Below the pieces are notes generated by a model. The model was not told the origin of the DNA. It saw only the letters and a list, made by a program, of their open reading frames with translations, and made no database searches. The position numbers and the translations under genes were made by a program. A stretch of DNA of 24,631 bases. Source: Pseudomonadota bacterium. GTDB lineage: Bacteria; Pseudomonadota; Alphaproteobacteria; Azospirillales; Azospirillaceae. The DNA is taken from contig JAEYOB010000611.1 of NCBI GenBank assembly GCA_023412175.1, forward strand, positions 1 to 24,631. The letters are read 5' to 3'. Of the stretch, positions 14,001 through 24,052 are shown one piece after another (position 1 is the first letter of the stretch; the number at the start of each line of letters is the position of its first letter).

Positions 14001-15677
14001 TCACGGATTCGAAGAGCGCAGTTCGTCCAACCCGAGCCACTCGATCAACCGTGCTGCCCAAACCCTTTGATATCCGACTTCTTCCATTCGCGCATGCCGT
14101 CTCAGGATCCGCGGCAGGCGAATGCACACGTAGTCCCGTGGAAACGTACCGTGCTCACTTGCCGGCCATAATCCGCCATTATCGACCAACCCATTGAGCA
14201 ACTTCTCGATGTTTTCCTCAATGGCCCGGAACGGAAGTCCCTCCCGGCATTTGAGGAGCAACGAGGCCAGCTTCCATCCGCCGGAATGGTCCACATCTAG
14301 CAACACCAGAGGTCCCCGGGATGGCGGGCGAATCACGGCAACTAGGCATGGACGGCGGTGGCGACCGCTTATCGAAAAGGCGCGACCGCGCTTTAAGGAA
14401 CACAGTGAAACGGCGATCGACACCGCAGGAAGGTCCTCTTTCATCAAGCGTAGGGCATCGAGCAGCGGCTTGAGTTCGCCAACGAAGCCGGGGTCAGCCG
14501 GTTCCAGCAACTCGAACTCGACCGGCGGCAGCGTGGCGCTCAATCCGGCTTCGGCAAGGCTGGCGGGGACGCGAATGCGGTGCCGGCGGACGCTGGCGGA
14601 GGTGCGTTTCCGCCGGCTGGCCTGCGTGGCTTCGCTTTCGACATTGCTCTCTACCTCTCGGTGGTCCTTGCTGGGCACGATCTCGACCACCTTGGTGATC
14701 TTGATCTCGCGATCGAAGCTGCTGGCTTTGAACGGACCGGGGAGCACCGACTGGTGGACGTCGGTACGGCTGCCCTCAGAGCATTCGTCGACGACGTAAT
14801 CGTTGATCTCCCGGGGCTGATCTTGGTCGAGATCCTCCCCGATGCCCGGCGATGCCTTTGGCCGGAAGGTCAGCTTCCGGCGCATCGAAGGATGGGAAAA
14901 GCTCAGCGTGTCGCAGGGATGGGTCTTGCCTGAAGCTTGGTAGATTTCCAGTACCAAGGCGGTGTTTCCGTGGCGCACCCAGCGCACCAGCCACTCCGAA
15001 TCGCTTAGCGGCGGCGGATTGAAGCTGACGTACTTCCTGCTGGCGGACTGCTCCCACACGCTGTCCCACGACTTTCGGCCGTCCTCGTGAACGGCGGTCC
15101 AGGCAAACTCCTGAACGAATCCCCGGGACAATGCCGAGGCGGGCATCAGTTTGGTGAAACGCAGGTGGAGGTGACCCCCTAGACGAAGTGGTTCCGGCTG
15201 GAAAAGTTCCATGAGCGCACCTCGGCGCATCACCGCATTGGCCATGGTCTTGTTGTGCAGGAACAGGAAGCGGACCAACTCGATCGTCGGGATCAGGACA
15301 TTGAGGCGGTCGACCTTGTAGCGGCGCAGACGCTGATATTTCAGCGGATGCTCCGGCACGGAGTAGAGCGTCGTCGGGATGCAGGCGGCGGGAACCTCCT
15401 CGCCACCGGCGACGTTCTCGATGCGGATCGTCGCCATTTCGCCGCGCACCGGAACGGTGCCCGCGATCCCGTCGATATAGCAGCGTCCCAGGGACAGAAA
15501 CGGCAACGCCCCGATGGGCAGGTGATGCACGTCGATCCGATCGCTGGACAGGGCCCGGGTGGCTGCGTGTATCTGCCAACCGGCCAAAGGGGTCTGGATG
15601 GGGCCGGCCAGCCAAGCCAGTTCGAGGTCTTCTCTTTGATCCTGGAAGGACTTGATGGCGACAACGGGGCGCCTCAT
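14001..15677 (-). CDS. tnsE: TnsE, Tn7-type target selector for replicating/mobile plasmid DNA
   Basis: 558 residues, close to Tn7 TnsE (538). Shared landmarks: LIPTIELVRFLFLHN (near 130), matching the Tn7 segment with L-E-L-A-R-S-L-F-L; SFNPPPL (near 219), matching FDPPP; and the C-terminal VLLDVDHSGGWKLASLLL with a downstream WPAS, matching the Tn7 LLEVDASDG...NWPNS region. In Tn7, TnsE recognises lagging-strand replication structures with the sliding clamp and directs insertion into conjugating plasmids. A basic segment (SRRKRTSASVRRHRIRVPA, about residues 365-385) separates the two halves. The start ATG overlaps the tnsD stop as ATGA. A TnsE suggests a second, horizontal-transfer targeting pathway in addition to attTn7. 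Confidence 0.92.
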   Translation of the reverse strand: MRRPVVAIKSFQDQREDLELAWLAGPIQTPLAGWQIHAATRALSSDRIDVHHLPIGALPFLSLGRCYIDGIAGTVPVRGEMATIRIENVAGGEEVPAACIPTTLYSVPEHPLKYQRLRRYKVDRLNVLIPTIELVRFLFLHNKTMANAVMRRGALMELFQPEPLRLGGHLHLRFTKLMPASALSRGFVQEFAWTAVHEDGRKSWDSVWEQSASRKYVSFNPPPLSDSEWLVRWVRHGNTALVLEIYQASGKTHPCDTLSFSHPSMRRKLTFRPKASPGIGEDLDQDQPREINDYVVDECSEGSRTDVHQSVLPGPFKASSFDREIKITKVVEIVPSKDHREVESNVESEATQASRRKRTSASVRRHRIRVPASLAEAGLSATLPPVEFELLEPADPGFVGELKPLLDALRLMKEDLPAVSIAVSLCSLKRGRAFSISGRHRRPCLVAVIRPPSRGPLVLLDVDHSGGWKLASLLLKCREGLPFRAIEENIEKLLNGLVDNGGLWPASEHGTFPRDYVCIRLPRILRRHARMEEVGYQRVWAARLIEWLGLDELRSSNP

Positions 15678-17347
15678 CGTTCGGGTGTCCTACTTTCTTG
15701 CAGAGCGTCTTCGACCGCAGCCGAGGCGCGTTCCGGCAAGCCGGCGACGCGACGGACCTTCCACGGTGACGCGGTCGCGCCGGTAGCCTCGAGCTCATGC
15801 CTTGCCCAACCGATGCGCCGAAGTCGGAACGCCTCGACGCTCTCCGCTACCTCCACCAATGCCGCCACCGTTTTCGGCAGCTTGGTGTACCGCTTGCCGA
15901 TCCAGCCGCGCCTGCCGACGTGGCGCTCCAGTTCGGCCAGGGTTACGCGCACCGGCGGGATGCGGCCGAGAATCGTGCCGGCCGCAACGCGGAGGTTCGC
16001 CGCGAGGCTGAGGTCGATGGCGGCCCAATCGGTGCGCGGACCGGAAGATCGACGGATCGTCGGTGGTGGTGAATGCGCTTCCAGCCAATCACGGTCGTGG
16101 CGGTAGAGCCACGTGTGATCAGCCGGCAGGCGGTCGGCGAGAGCCTTGCGTCCCAGTTCCGGTTCACGACGTCGAAGGTCGATCCAGCGGTCGCGACGGA
16201 TCGGACCGGATGGCGGCTTCGGCAATTGCGGCGACCGACACAGAGGACGCCAAGTGGTGGCGAGGCCGAGGTCGGCGCTGTGCTTGCGCACGGTGTTCGG
16301 ATCCACGGCCAAAGCCCGGGCGGTGGCCCTCAGGCTGAGGCCGGCGGCAGCGAGGTCGCGCAGGCGACCGTCGAAGCCGGAGTCGGTGATGCGCTTCCGT
16401 CTTCCTATGCCGATTGAACCATCCACGTCGGCGACGGAGGCCGGCGCGTACCGGTCGATGACCAGACCGAGCAGTATGTGATGGAGGGGATGGAAGGCGT
16501 GTCGGTGTTTGCGGACGATCGCCGCCAGCCAGACCGGATGCGCGACCGCGACCAGGACCCCGCGCAACGGGCCGAGAACGGTATCGAAGGTGTCGCGAAG
16601 TTTCTGCTGGTCGACGCGCCCATGAGCAGAGGCAAGACGGCGGTCGATCAAGGCATCCCGATAGCGGGCGGTCAGATCGGCGGACGAGACGCCGATCGGA
16701 AGCCTTTCGAGCAAGGCCGCGCTCCGGACGGCGATCGCGTGCAGCAATGGCAGGCAACGTTCATCCTCTTCCCATGATGCCGTGCCGGCGCCATCGGCGC
16801 ATGTCTCCGCCGTGGCGGCCTGAAATTCATGCTGGCGGCCGAGAGCTGGATGCACGGTGCTGTCGCGAAGCGGAGCGCCATGTTCAGCGCAGACCAGGGC
16901 GCCCGGCAATTGGTGGCTTCGCCGCCAATACGGCTCGCCCCAGCGGGCCACGGCCCCGGCGAAGCAGAGCGGGCAAAACCGGAGGGTGTCCGGCGCTGGA
17001 ACGACGCTGGCGGCAAGGCCGAGCCGGACGTGTACGCTGTCGGTCGCCCCATCGATCATCGCGGTCAGGACCTCACGCACGACCGACGCCGGCTGGAAAG
17101 CAACGTGGTACGGGAACAAGGTGAGTTCGGCCGCCAACCGTTCGGGAGCCAAGCATCGCTCTGCTGGGAGTCGGCGGCTGAGAGCGCCAAGATGGCCGGG
17201 CAGACCCACCGTCGCGCGGACGGTGCGCTCACCGAAGAGATCGTCGAGCGTCCGTTTCGGGCTGCGCGAAGCGGTGTGGCGGTGATAGCGGGCGAGCACG
17301 CTGTAGAGCAGCTCGTCGGGGTAGATGACGGGGAAGTAGGAGACCAT
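15674..17347 (-). CDS. tnsD: TnsD/TniQ-family attTn7 targeting protein
   Basis: 557 residues from ATG 17347 (MVSYFPVIYPDELLYSVLAR), which aligns with the Tn7 TnsD start MRNFPVPYSNELIYS. A TTG at 17362, overlapping the tnsC stop, is an alternative. The N-terminal TniQ domain carries a zinc finger: C125-x2-C128 ... C153-x2-H156 (CPLC and CAEH). A helix-turn-helix lies at about 333-362 (AAGLSLRATARALAVDPNTV), and WLYRHDRDWLEAH near 413 is also present in Tn7 TnsD. TnsD binds the 3' end of glmS and recruits TnsC for insertion just downstream. Insertion 25 bp past glmS in this window is the expected product of its activity. It overlaps tnsE by 4 bp. Confidence 0.95.
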   Translation of the reverse strand: MVSYFPVIYPDELLYSVLARYHRHTASRSPKRTLDDLFGERTVRATVGLPGHLGALSRRLPAERCLAPERLAAELTLFPYHVAFQPASVVREVLTAMIDGATDSVHVRLGLAASVVPAPDTLRFCPLCFAGAVARWGEPYWRRSHQLPGALVCAEHGAPLRDSTVHPALGRQHEFQAATAETCADGAGTASWEEDERCLPLLHAIAVRSAALLERLPIGVSSADLTARYRDALIDRRLASAHGRVDQQKLRDTFDTVLGPLRGVLVAVAHPVWLAAIVRKHRHAFHPLHHILLGLVIDRYAPASVADVDGSIGIGRRKRITDSGFDGRLRDLAAAGLSLRATARALAVDPNTVRKHSADLGLATTWRPLCRSPQLPKPPSGPIRRDRWIDLRRREPELGRKALADRLPADHTWLYRHDRDWLEAHSPPPTIRRSSGPRTDWAAIDLSLAANLRVAAGTILGRIPPVRVTLAELERHVGRRGWIGKRYTKLPKTVAALVEVAESVEAFRLRRIGWARHELEATGATASPWKVRRVAGLPERASAAVEDALQESRTPER

Positions 17348-17358
17348 TGCCGTCACTC

Positions 17359-18951
17359 TCAAGCCGCCACGTCCCGCAACGGCGGCTTTATGGCGCCAGC
17401 CGCTAACAGGGCGTCGTAACCGGAAATGTCCGCGGCAGAGGCGATGATCACCCGCAGGTCGTTGGGGTCGGAGGGCTGGGCGGCTGGCGCTTTCTTCGGC
17501 CGCGCCGGAGACGGCTTGGCAGGCGGGATTTCCGGTTTGTGGCCCTGCAGCTTTTCGGCGACCACCGCCATCAGTTCCAGCGGTCCCAACCCGGGGTTCT
17601 GGCTCTTCGCCTGCGCCAGGGCTGCCAGGATCGTCGCCTCGCCATCGGCGGCGGCGACGGTCGCTTGGGGGGAGGGCGCCGTTCCCGCCGCCTCACGCAA
17701 TGCAAGACGCGCTATCGCGTCCTGGAACACCCGGTTCACGTGATCGTTCAGCGGTTTAAGGTCGTCGAACTCCGCCAGCGCCTCCATGTCGTTGCGTTTG
17801 AGGGCGTCGATCATCGGCTTGACCAGCATGAACGACTTTTTGGCGACGTGCCGGAAAAGTGCGACGGTCAGGCGCTCGTCGGTGTCCCGGCCGGCCATGG
17901 CGTCCCGAAGAATGACGTGCAGTTGGGTCATCATGTAGAGCTTGACGGCAAGATCGATGATGCCCTGGCTCTCTTCGTAGAGCACGGCACGTAGCTCGTC
18001 GGTCAGGGGCGTGTGGGCGTGCGTCCATTGGAAGCGCCACATCCGTTCGACGAAGTAATTCCACGTCTCGTCGTTCTCGAAGCGGGGCCAGTAGAGGTTA
18101 CCGAGACCGCTCCCGCGTCGCGCTTGACGCAGAGCGCCCTGAAGCACTGGCAGCGCCGCCGGCGTGCCGACGATCAGGACGGGGATTCCGATCGTGTTGA
18201 CCAACGCCACCAAAAAGTTCAGCAGGTCGTCCCGGTTGGCGCCGCTGGCGCGTGTCAGGTGCTGGATCTCGTCGACCACCAGCAGACCGAGCGCGTAGCG
18301 GTCGGCAAGGGCCGCCATGTCGATCAGCATGCCTTCCAGCGAACTCCGGTTGCCGCCGTGCTTGGCCCGGAACCGCTCGTGGAAGAGCCTGTCCATCTCC
18401 TGGAAGAAGCTGATGCACAGTTGCTTGGCCGAGCCCTTGTGCGGGCATTCGAGCCGAAGCCAGACGACTTGATCGAGACTGAACGGTTCGGTGTGGCGGA
18501 TGACCTGGGGGTAAAGGCGCAGGACACGCTGGACGCTCCGGGTCTTGCCGATACCGGAAACGCCGATCATCGCGATGCCGGACGCCGTGGATTCGATCGG
18601 GTGCAGTCGAGCCTGGATGTCTTTGCGGAGGACTCGCTCGTAGTCGTTGTGGAGGCGATGAAGGAAGTCGGTCGTGTTGGGATTGCGCCCGAGATAACCC
18701 TGCCGGATCAGCATGGAGACGAGAAGCTGGAACTCGATCTGCCGCTCGAGGGGATCGAAGTAGTTGCTGAGGCGCAGGAGGCAGTGGCATCGGAAGTGCG
18801 ACGGATAGCGCCGCTCCGCTTCCGATTGGGTCGGGAGGTCGATCATGGCCCTGATCGACTCGTCGATGGCCAGGAGATCCGGAAGCCGGTTTATGAATGG
18901 GTTGTCCCGGTACTCCGGTAAGGACGGCCGGTCTTCATCGTTGGTCGTCAT
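17359..18951 (-). CDS. tnsC: TnsC, AAA+ ATPase transposition regulator
   Basis: 530 residues from ATG 18951, preceded by AGGAGG with 9-bp spacing and aligned with the Tn7 region YRDNPFIE. The upstream open frame to 19131 lies inside tnsB and is not used. Walker A is GVSGIGKT at 130-137 and Walker B LLVVDE at 223-228, followed by IQHL, as in Tn7; the sensor-like VGTP is at 261-264. TnsC links target selectors (TnsD or TnsE) to the TnsA-TnsB transposase and provides target immunity. The C-terminal part (about 430-530) is Ala/Pro-rich and divergent, ending in a region expected to contact TnsA/TnsB. It overlaps tnsB by 17 bp. Confidence 0.97.
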   Translation of the reverse strand: MTTNDEDRPSLPEYRDNPFINRLPDLLAIDESIRAMIDLPTQSEAERRYPSHFRCHCLLRLSNYFDPLERQIEFQLLVSMLIRQGYLGRNPNTTDFLHRLHNDYERVLRKDIQARLHPIESTASGIAMIGVSGIGKTRSVQRVLRLYPQVIRHTEPFSLDQVVWLRLECPHKGSAKQLCISFFQEMDRLFHERFRAKHGGNRSSLEGMLIDMAALADRYALGLLVVDEIQHLTRASGANRDDLLNFLVALVNTIGIPVLIVGTPAALPVLQGALRQARRGSGLGNLYWPRFENDETWNYFVERMWRFQWTHAHTPLTDELRAVLYEESQGIIDLAVKLYMMTQLHVILRDAMAGRDTDERLTVALFRHVAKKSFMLVKPMIDALKRNDMEALAEFDDLKPLNDHVNRVFQDAIARLALREAAGTAPSPQATVAAADGEATILAALAQAKSQNPGLGPLELMAVVAEKLQGHKPEIPPAKPSPARPKKAPAAQPSDPNDLRVIIASAADISGYDALLAAGAIKPPLRDVAA

Positions 18952-21097
18952 CGGTCCGGCCCTCCTCGATCCGCCGCATGATGTCTGACATGCTCGGATA
19001 CGTGTAGTCTTCGGTGGCCGGCGCGCCGGGCGCGAAGGGCACGACCTTGCCGGTGTCAGGTGCCGTGGGCAATACCGTGCGGAACGCCTCCTGAGCTTGG
19101 CGGTCGCGGCGTTCTTCGCGTCGGTTGGCACGGATGCCCCTGACCCGCTGGCGGTCGCTGGTTTTCTCGGGAGAGCTGGCGGCGTGGCGTTCCTCCGCCC
19201 GGGCGACGATGTCCTTGACGGTCTGGAGCAACTTGATCTTGCCCTGGCTGGAGCGGGGCGTGTGCGCGTTCTTCTGCTGACGCTCCTCTAGCCGGATCTG
19301 GTCGATCTCCCACAATGTCCGGTCGCGATAGGCGGCACTGCGCTCGGTGAGGACGCAGGTGATGAAACGGATCCGACCGGCGTCGGCCTGAAGGTGGATT
19401 TCGTCCATGCATCGGGGATCGTACGAGACGCGGACCTTCCAGGTACCCTTCTGGCGCGCCTTCTCGAACCAGTGCTCGGTGATCGCCTTCTGGCAGGTGT
19501 AGTAGCAGCCGTAGAAGCGGATGCCGTGCGCGGTGACGGTGGCTTCGTCCGAGGGAAGGACGCTGAGGCGAACCAAGTTCTCGGGATAGGATCGCAGGAG
19601 GCCGGAGCGCCGGGCGATCCCCCAGTCCCACAACTCGATCGGCACCGGGTTGACGTCGTCGGCGATCATCTGGGCGTCGCGCTCGTACCCGCCAAGACGG
19701 TTGTCGTTGTTGTAGAAGAGCACGCAGGAAATGATGATCGCCGTGAAGTCGTCGATGTCGAGCCGTCCGTCCAGGCGATAGTCGGGCGCGCCGCGCTGCC
19801 GGAAATCCCCGTCGACGAACCCCGGCGTGTAGGGCTTGAACGCGGCGGGAAGCAACCGGAACCGCTGTTCGACGATGCCTTTCCAGTCGGCGCGGTAAGG
19901 AGCCGTGTTCTCGACGCGGACGTGGAAGTTGTTGATCAGCGTCTCCACCGCCGACCCCAGCATCTCGCCGCGGTCGCCGAGCAGGGCGTCGGGCAGATGA
20001 CGGCACGGCCAGTCCGCTTCGGTGATGTCGATCTTGAACTGGCGGCAGAAGGCGACCTTGTCCGAGGCCGCGTTCGCGATCGCCATCATCGCGCCGACCC
20101 ACGACGGCCCTTCGAGCCCGACGTAGATGCCGACGATCATTCGGCTGAACACGTCGATCACCACGTAGAGCACCGGGCGGCCGATGATGCGGTTCGGGTT
20201 CAAGCGGGAGACGAGGTAAACGTCGGCGATCGTCGCGTCGATCTGGTAGCGGGAGCCGGGCCCGAACACCTCGCTCGTCGACGTGTTCAGCAGTGCCCGC
20301 ATGTCCTTGTCGTAGACCCTTGGTGTCCGGCGCCGGCGTTCGAGCTGGAAAACGTCATTGTCCTTTTCGAACCAGTAGCGGAATTGCCGGAGCGAGGGAT
20401 GCAGCGGCCGGAGCACTGGCGTCTGCCGGCCCGTCGCTTCGTCGATCATGTCGTCGGTGTAGTGCTCCGCCAGCAGCTCGGCATAGCATCCGGAGACGTT
20501 GATCCGCCGGTTGGCCGCAAAATGGCGCGTGACGACACTCCGGAAGAGAACACGGACATCCGCGTCGACGTTGATGCCATCCACGCCGCAGGCCGTAGGG
20601 CGGCCGCGTTTCTTAGTCGACGCCGCCTTGGGCTTGCCCCGCCCGCCGCACCGGTCGTAGTCGGGCAGAACCGCGTTCGGGGTCATCCCGCGTTGCCAGT
20701 ATCGGCGCAGCACCCGGTACAGACTGTGACGGCTGGCGCCGGTCTCGGCGACGAGACGGAACACGATCCGGCCGCGCTCCTCCGGCCGGAACACCGCCGG
20801 CTGCTGATCGACCAGTGGCCTGATCATCGCCCACGCTTTGTCGCGCCGCTCCTTGTGGGCGGGAGGCAGCGAACTCTCGCTGATCGGCGCCAGCCAAGGG
20901 TCATCCAGCGTTTCCCGTGCCAAACCGCCGGCGAAGAGTTGCGCCATCTCCTCGCTCTTGCGGAAGACGGGGGCGGCGACCGGATCGGCGACATCGATCA
21001 TGTAGTAGCCGCCACCGATACGATCGATCCACAGCACCCGTTCCGTCCGGGGCTCGGCGAGGAACTCCACGAGTTGACCGACGCGAAGGATGGTCAT
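18935..21097 (-). CDS. tnsB: TnsB, DDE transposase subunit
   Basis: 720 residues (Tn7 TnsB is 702). The catalytic triad is visible: D287 in YQIDATIADVYL, D375 in LLGDRGEML, and E410 in ADWKGIVEQRFR. Spacing matches Tn7 (D273, D361, E396). An HTH-rich N-terminal region (about 105-140, FRLVAETGASRHSLYRVLRR) should read the end repeats described at 1-146 and 21998-22102. TnsB cuts and joins the 3' ends. The C-terminal tail (YTYPSMSDIMRRIEEGRTDD) resembles the TnsC-contacting tail of the family. The start overlaps the tnsA stop as ATGA. Confidence 0.98.
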   Translation of the reverse strand: MTILRVGQLVEFLAEPRTERVLWIDRIGGGYYMIDVADPVAAPVFRKSEEMAQLFAGGLARETLDDPWLAPISESSLPPAHKERRDKAWAMIRPLVDQQPAVFRPEERGRIVFRLVAETGASRHSLYRVLRRYWQRGMTPNAVLPDYDRCGGRGKPKAASTKKRGRPTACGVDGINVDADVRVLFRSVVTRHFAANRRINVSGCYAELLAEHYTDDMIDEATGRQTPVLRPLHPSLRQFRYWFEKDNDVFQLERRRRTPRVYDKDMRALLNTSTSEVFGPGSRYQIDATIADVYLVSRLNPNRIIGRPVLYVVIDVFSRMIVGIYVGLEGPSWVGAMMAIANAASDKVAFCRQFKIDITEADWPCRHLPDALLGDRGEMLGSAVETLINNFHVRVENTAPYRADWKGIVEQRFRLLPAAFKPYTPGFVDGDFRQRGAPDYRLDGRLDIDDFTAIIISCVLFYNNDNRLGGYERDAQMIADDVNPVPIELWDWGIARRSGLLRSYPENLVRLSVLPSDEATVTAHGIRFYGCYYTCQKAITEHWFEKARQKGTWKVRVSYDPRCMDEIHLQADAGRIRFITCVLTERSAAYRDRTLWEIDQIRLEERQQKNAHTPRSSQGKIKLLQTVKDIVARAEERHAASSPEKTSDRQRVRGIRANRREERRDRQAQEAFRTVLPTAPDTGKVVPFAPGAPATEDYTYPSMSDIMRRIEEGRTDDDQR

Positions 21098-21930
21098 GCC
21101 GACGCTCTCCCGGTTCTCGGCGCCGCGAGGCGGAAGCGGCCCATCAAGACCTGATCGTCAATGGGGTCCGACAGGTCGCATGCCAGAACCTTCGTCACCA
21201 GCAAATGGCGCAGAAGCATCAAGCAGGCGCCGCGATCCAGCGACAGGCGAAGGTCCATCTCCTCGCAGAACCGCTGCATCGTCACATGGGCGCGCGCCGG
21301 CACCTCGCGGGCGATCAGCGCGGCCTTCTCCGCGTAGAACCCTGGATAAGGCTGGGTCAGATCGTTGATCACCGCCCAGGCGTGGATGTTTTCGATGTTG
21401 CGGGCCAGGGGTTCGGGAATGTCGCGTTCCGTGACGATTCCCCACTCCACGCCTTGGTCGGTCCAGTAGCGGCGCTCGATCTCCAGCTTTGCGACGGTTC
21501 GCGGCTCGTCCAGCTTTTCGGCCGGTTTCACTGCCCGGGCAACCTGGAGCAGCCGTCCCTCCCGGATCAGATCGACGACGAAATCCGTCGTCATCACCAG
21601 GGGAGCCTTCGACTGGCGGTCGACGGGATGGGGGACACCGATCTCCTCGGCGATCCGCATCGTGGTCGACCGGTCGAGTGGGAACTGTTCACGGATGTCG
21701 CAGACCGCGTCCGACCAATCGAGCAAAAGGAAAAGGTCGCGCTCGATATCCGAAAGCAGGTGATGCACCCGGCCCGTCTTCAGGCCGCGGGGCCGGTGCG
21801 AGCGTCCACCCGATGGCACGTCGCGGACGGTGAACCACGGCTTGTAGGCCGCGCCACGTCCAGAGCCGCGCCCTTCCTTGTAGAAGCGCGCGATCTTGTT
21901 CTCGGTGAACCCGTACCGACTACGAGCCAT
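21094..21930 (-). CDS. tnsA: TnsA, restriction-endonuclease-like transposase subunit
   Basis: 278 residues from ATG 21930 (MARSRYGFTENKIARFYKEG), which aligns residue by residue with Tn7 TnsA and follows a GGGGG tract at suitable spacing; an upstream ATG at 21990 is unlikely. TnsA cuts the 5' ends, making Tn7 cut-and-paste. The catalytic core is kept: E63 in HHLLSDIERDLF, D116 in MTTDFVVDL, and K135 in VKPAEKL. The position of Tn7 Q130, two before the Lys, is Ala here (A133). The segment KLEIERRYWTDQGVEWGIVT is strongly family-like. It is the first gene of tnsABCDE, transcribed inward from the right end. Confidence 0.97.
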   Translation of the reverse strand: MARSRYGFTENKIARFYKEGRGSGRGAAYKPWFTVRDVPSGGRSHRPRGLKTGRVHHLLSDIERDLFLLLDWSDAVCDIREQFPLDRSTTMRIAEEIGVPHPVDRQSKAPLVMTTDFVVDLIREGRLLQVARAVKPAEKLDEPRTVAKLEIERRYWTDQGVEWGIVTERDIPEPLARNIENIHAWAVINDLTQPYPGFYAEKAALIAREVPARAHVTMQRFCEEMDLRLSLDRGACLMLLRHLLVTKVLACDLSDPIDDQVLMGRFRLAAPRTGRASA

Positions 21931-21997
21931 GCCAACCCCCACGGGGGCGCCTACCTCTTTCGAGGATACGCCAACGTGGGGGAAACGCAAGCTGAGC

Positions 21998-22109
21998 TAT
22001 GCGCGGACTTTTTTGTCTATGCGCTCTGGACAGTGGTTACTCAGGTGCAAACTATTTTGCGCATGAGTAAACTTTATTGTACATGCGCAGACTTTATTGT
22101 CAGCCGACA
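21998..22109 (-). repeat. Tn7-type right end: four TnsB-binding-like repeats and terminal tip
   Basis: Reading inward on the minus strand from 22109, the tip TGTCGGCTGACAATAAAG leads into four repeats. They are TGACAATAAAGTCTGCGCAT (22083-22102), GTACAATAAAGTTTACTCAT (22063-22082), GCAAAATAGTTTGCACC (22044-22060) and AGACAAAAAAGTCCGCGCAT (21999-22018). The dense arrangement beside tnsA is that of Tn7 right ends. The tnsA promoter must lie in or next to these sites, so TnsB binding may autoregulate it; this is inferred. Confidence 0.88.
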
Positions 22110-22134
22110 CAGCTTCCATGGAGCGCCTTCGGTA

Positions 22135-23976
<1,842 letters not shown>

Positions 23977-24052
23977 AGCTAGTCAGCGTACCTGCGTGCG
24001 GTGGGACCGATGCGCTCGCGCGCTGCGGAACGACGTGCCGCCGTGCGGGGCG
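23977..24052. other. Short intergenic region upstream of glmS
   Basis: 76 bp with no clear promoter, riboswitch or terminator. Confidence 0.5.

Larger units (their letters stand above)
1..22109. mobile_element. Tn7-type transposon inserted at attTn7 (left tip just outside window)
   Basis: Both ends carry the same kind of repeat, consensus close to GACAATAAAGTYTGCGCATG, as expected of TnsB-binding sites. A full tnsABCDE set lies at the right end, with tnsA outermost, as in Tn7. The right tip (TGTCGGCTGACAATAAAG read inward on the minus strand) is 25 bp past the glmS stop codon, the classical Tn7 position. The window opens on ACAATAATGTTTGCTC, which matches the inner part of the right tip, so about 9 bp of the left terminus are probably missing. 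Cargo between tnsE and the left end is a defence operon, an orphan gene and two insertion-sequence remnants. Total size is about 22.1 kb. The 5-bp target duplication (CAGCT on the right, 22110-22114) can only be confirmed with sequence to the left. Confidence 0.93.

Noticed and set aside
18952..19131. Longer tnsC reading starting at 19131
   Set aside because: The extra 60 residues lie within tnsB, are Arg/Pro-rich and absent from Tn7 TnsC; ATG 18951 has a strong ribosome site.
1..22109. CRISPR array or Cas genes (CRISPR-associated Tn7 type)
   Set aside because: No regular repeat-spacer array or Cas-like protein is seen; targeting is explained by TnsD and TnsE.
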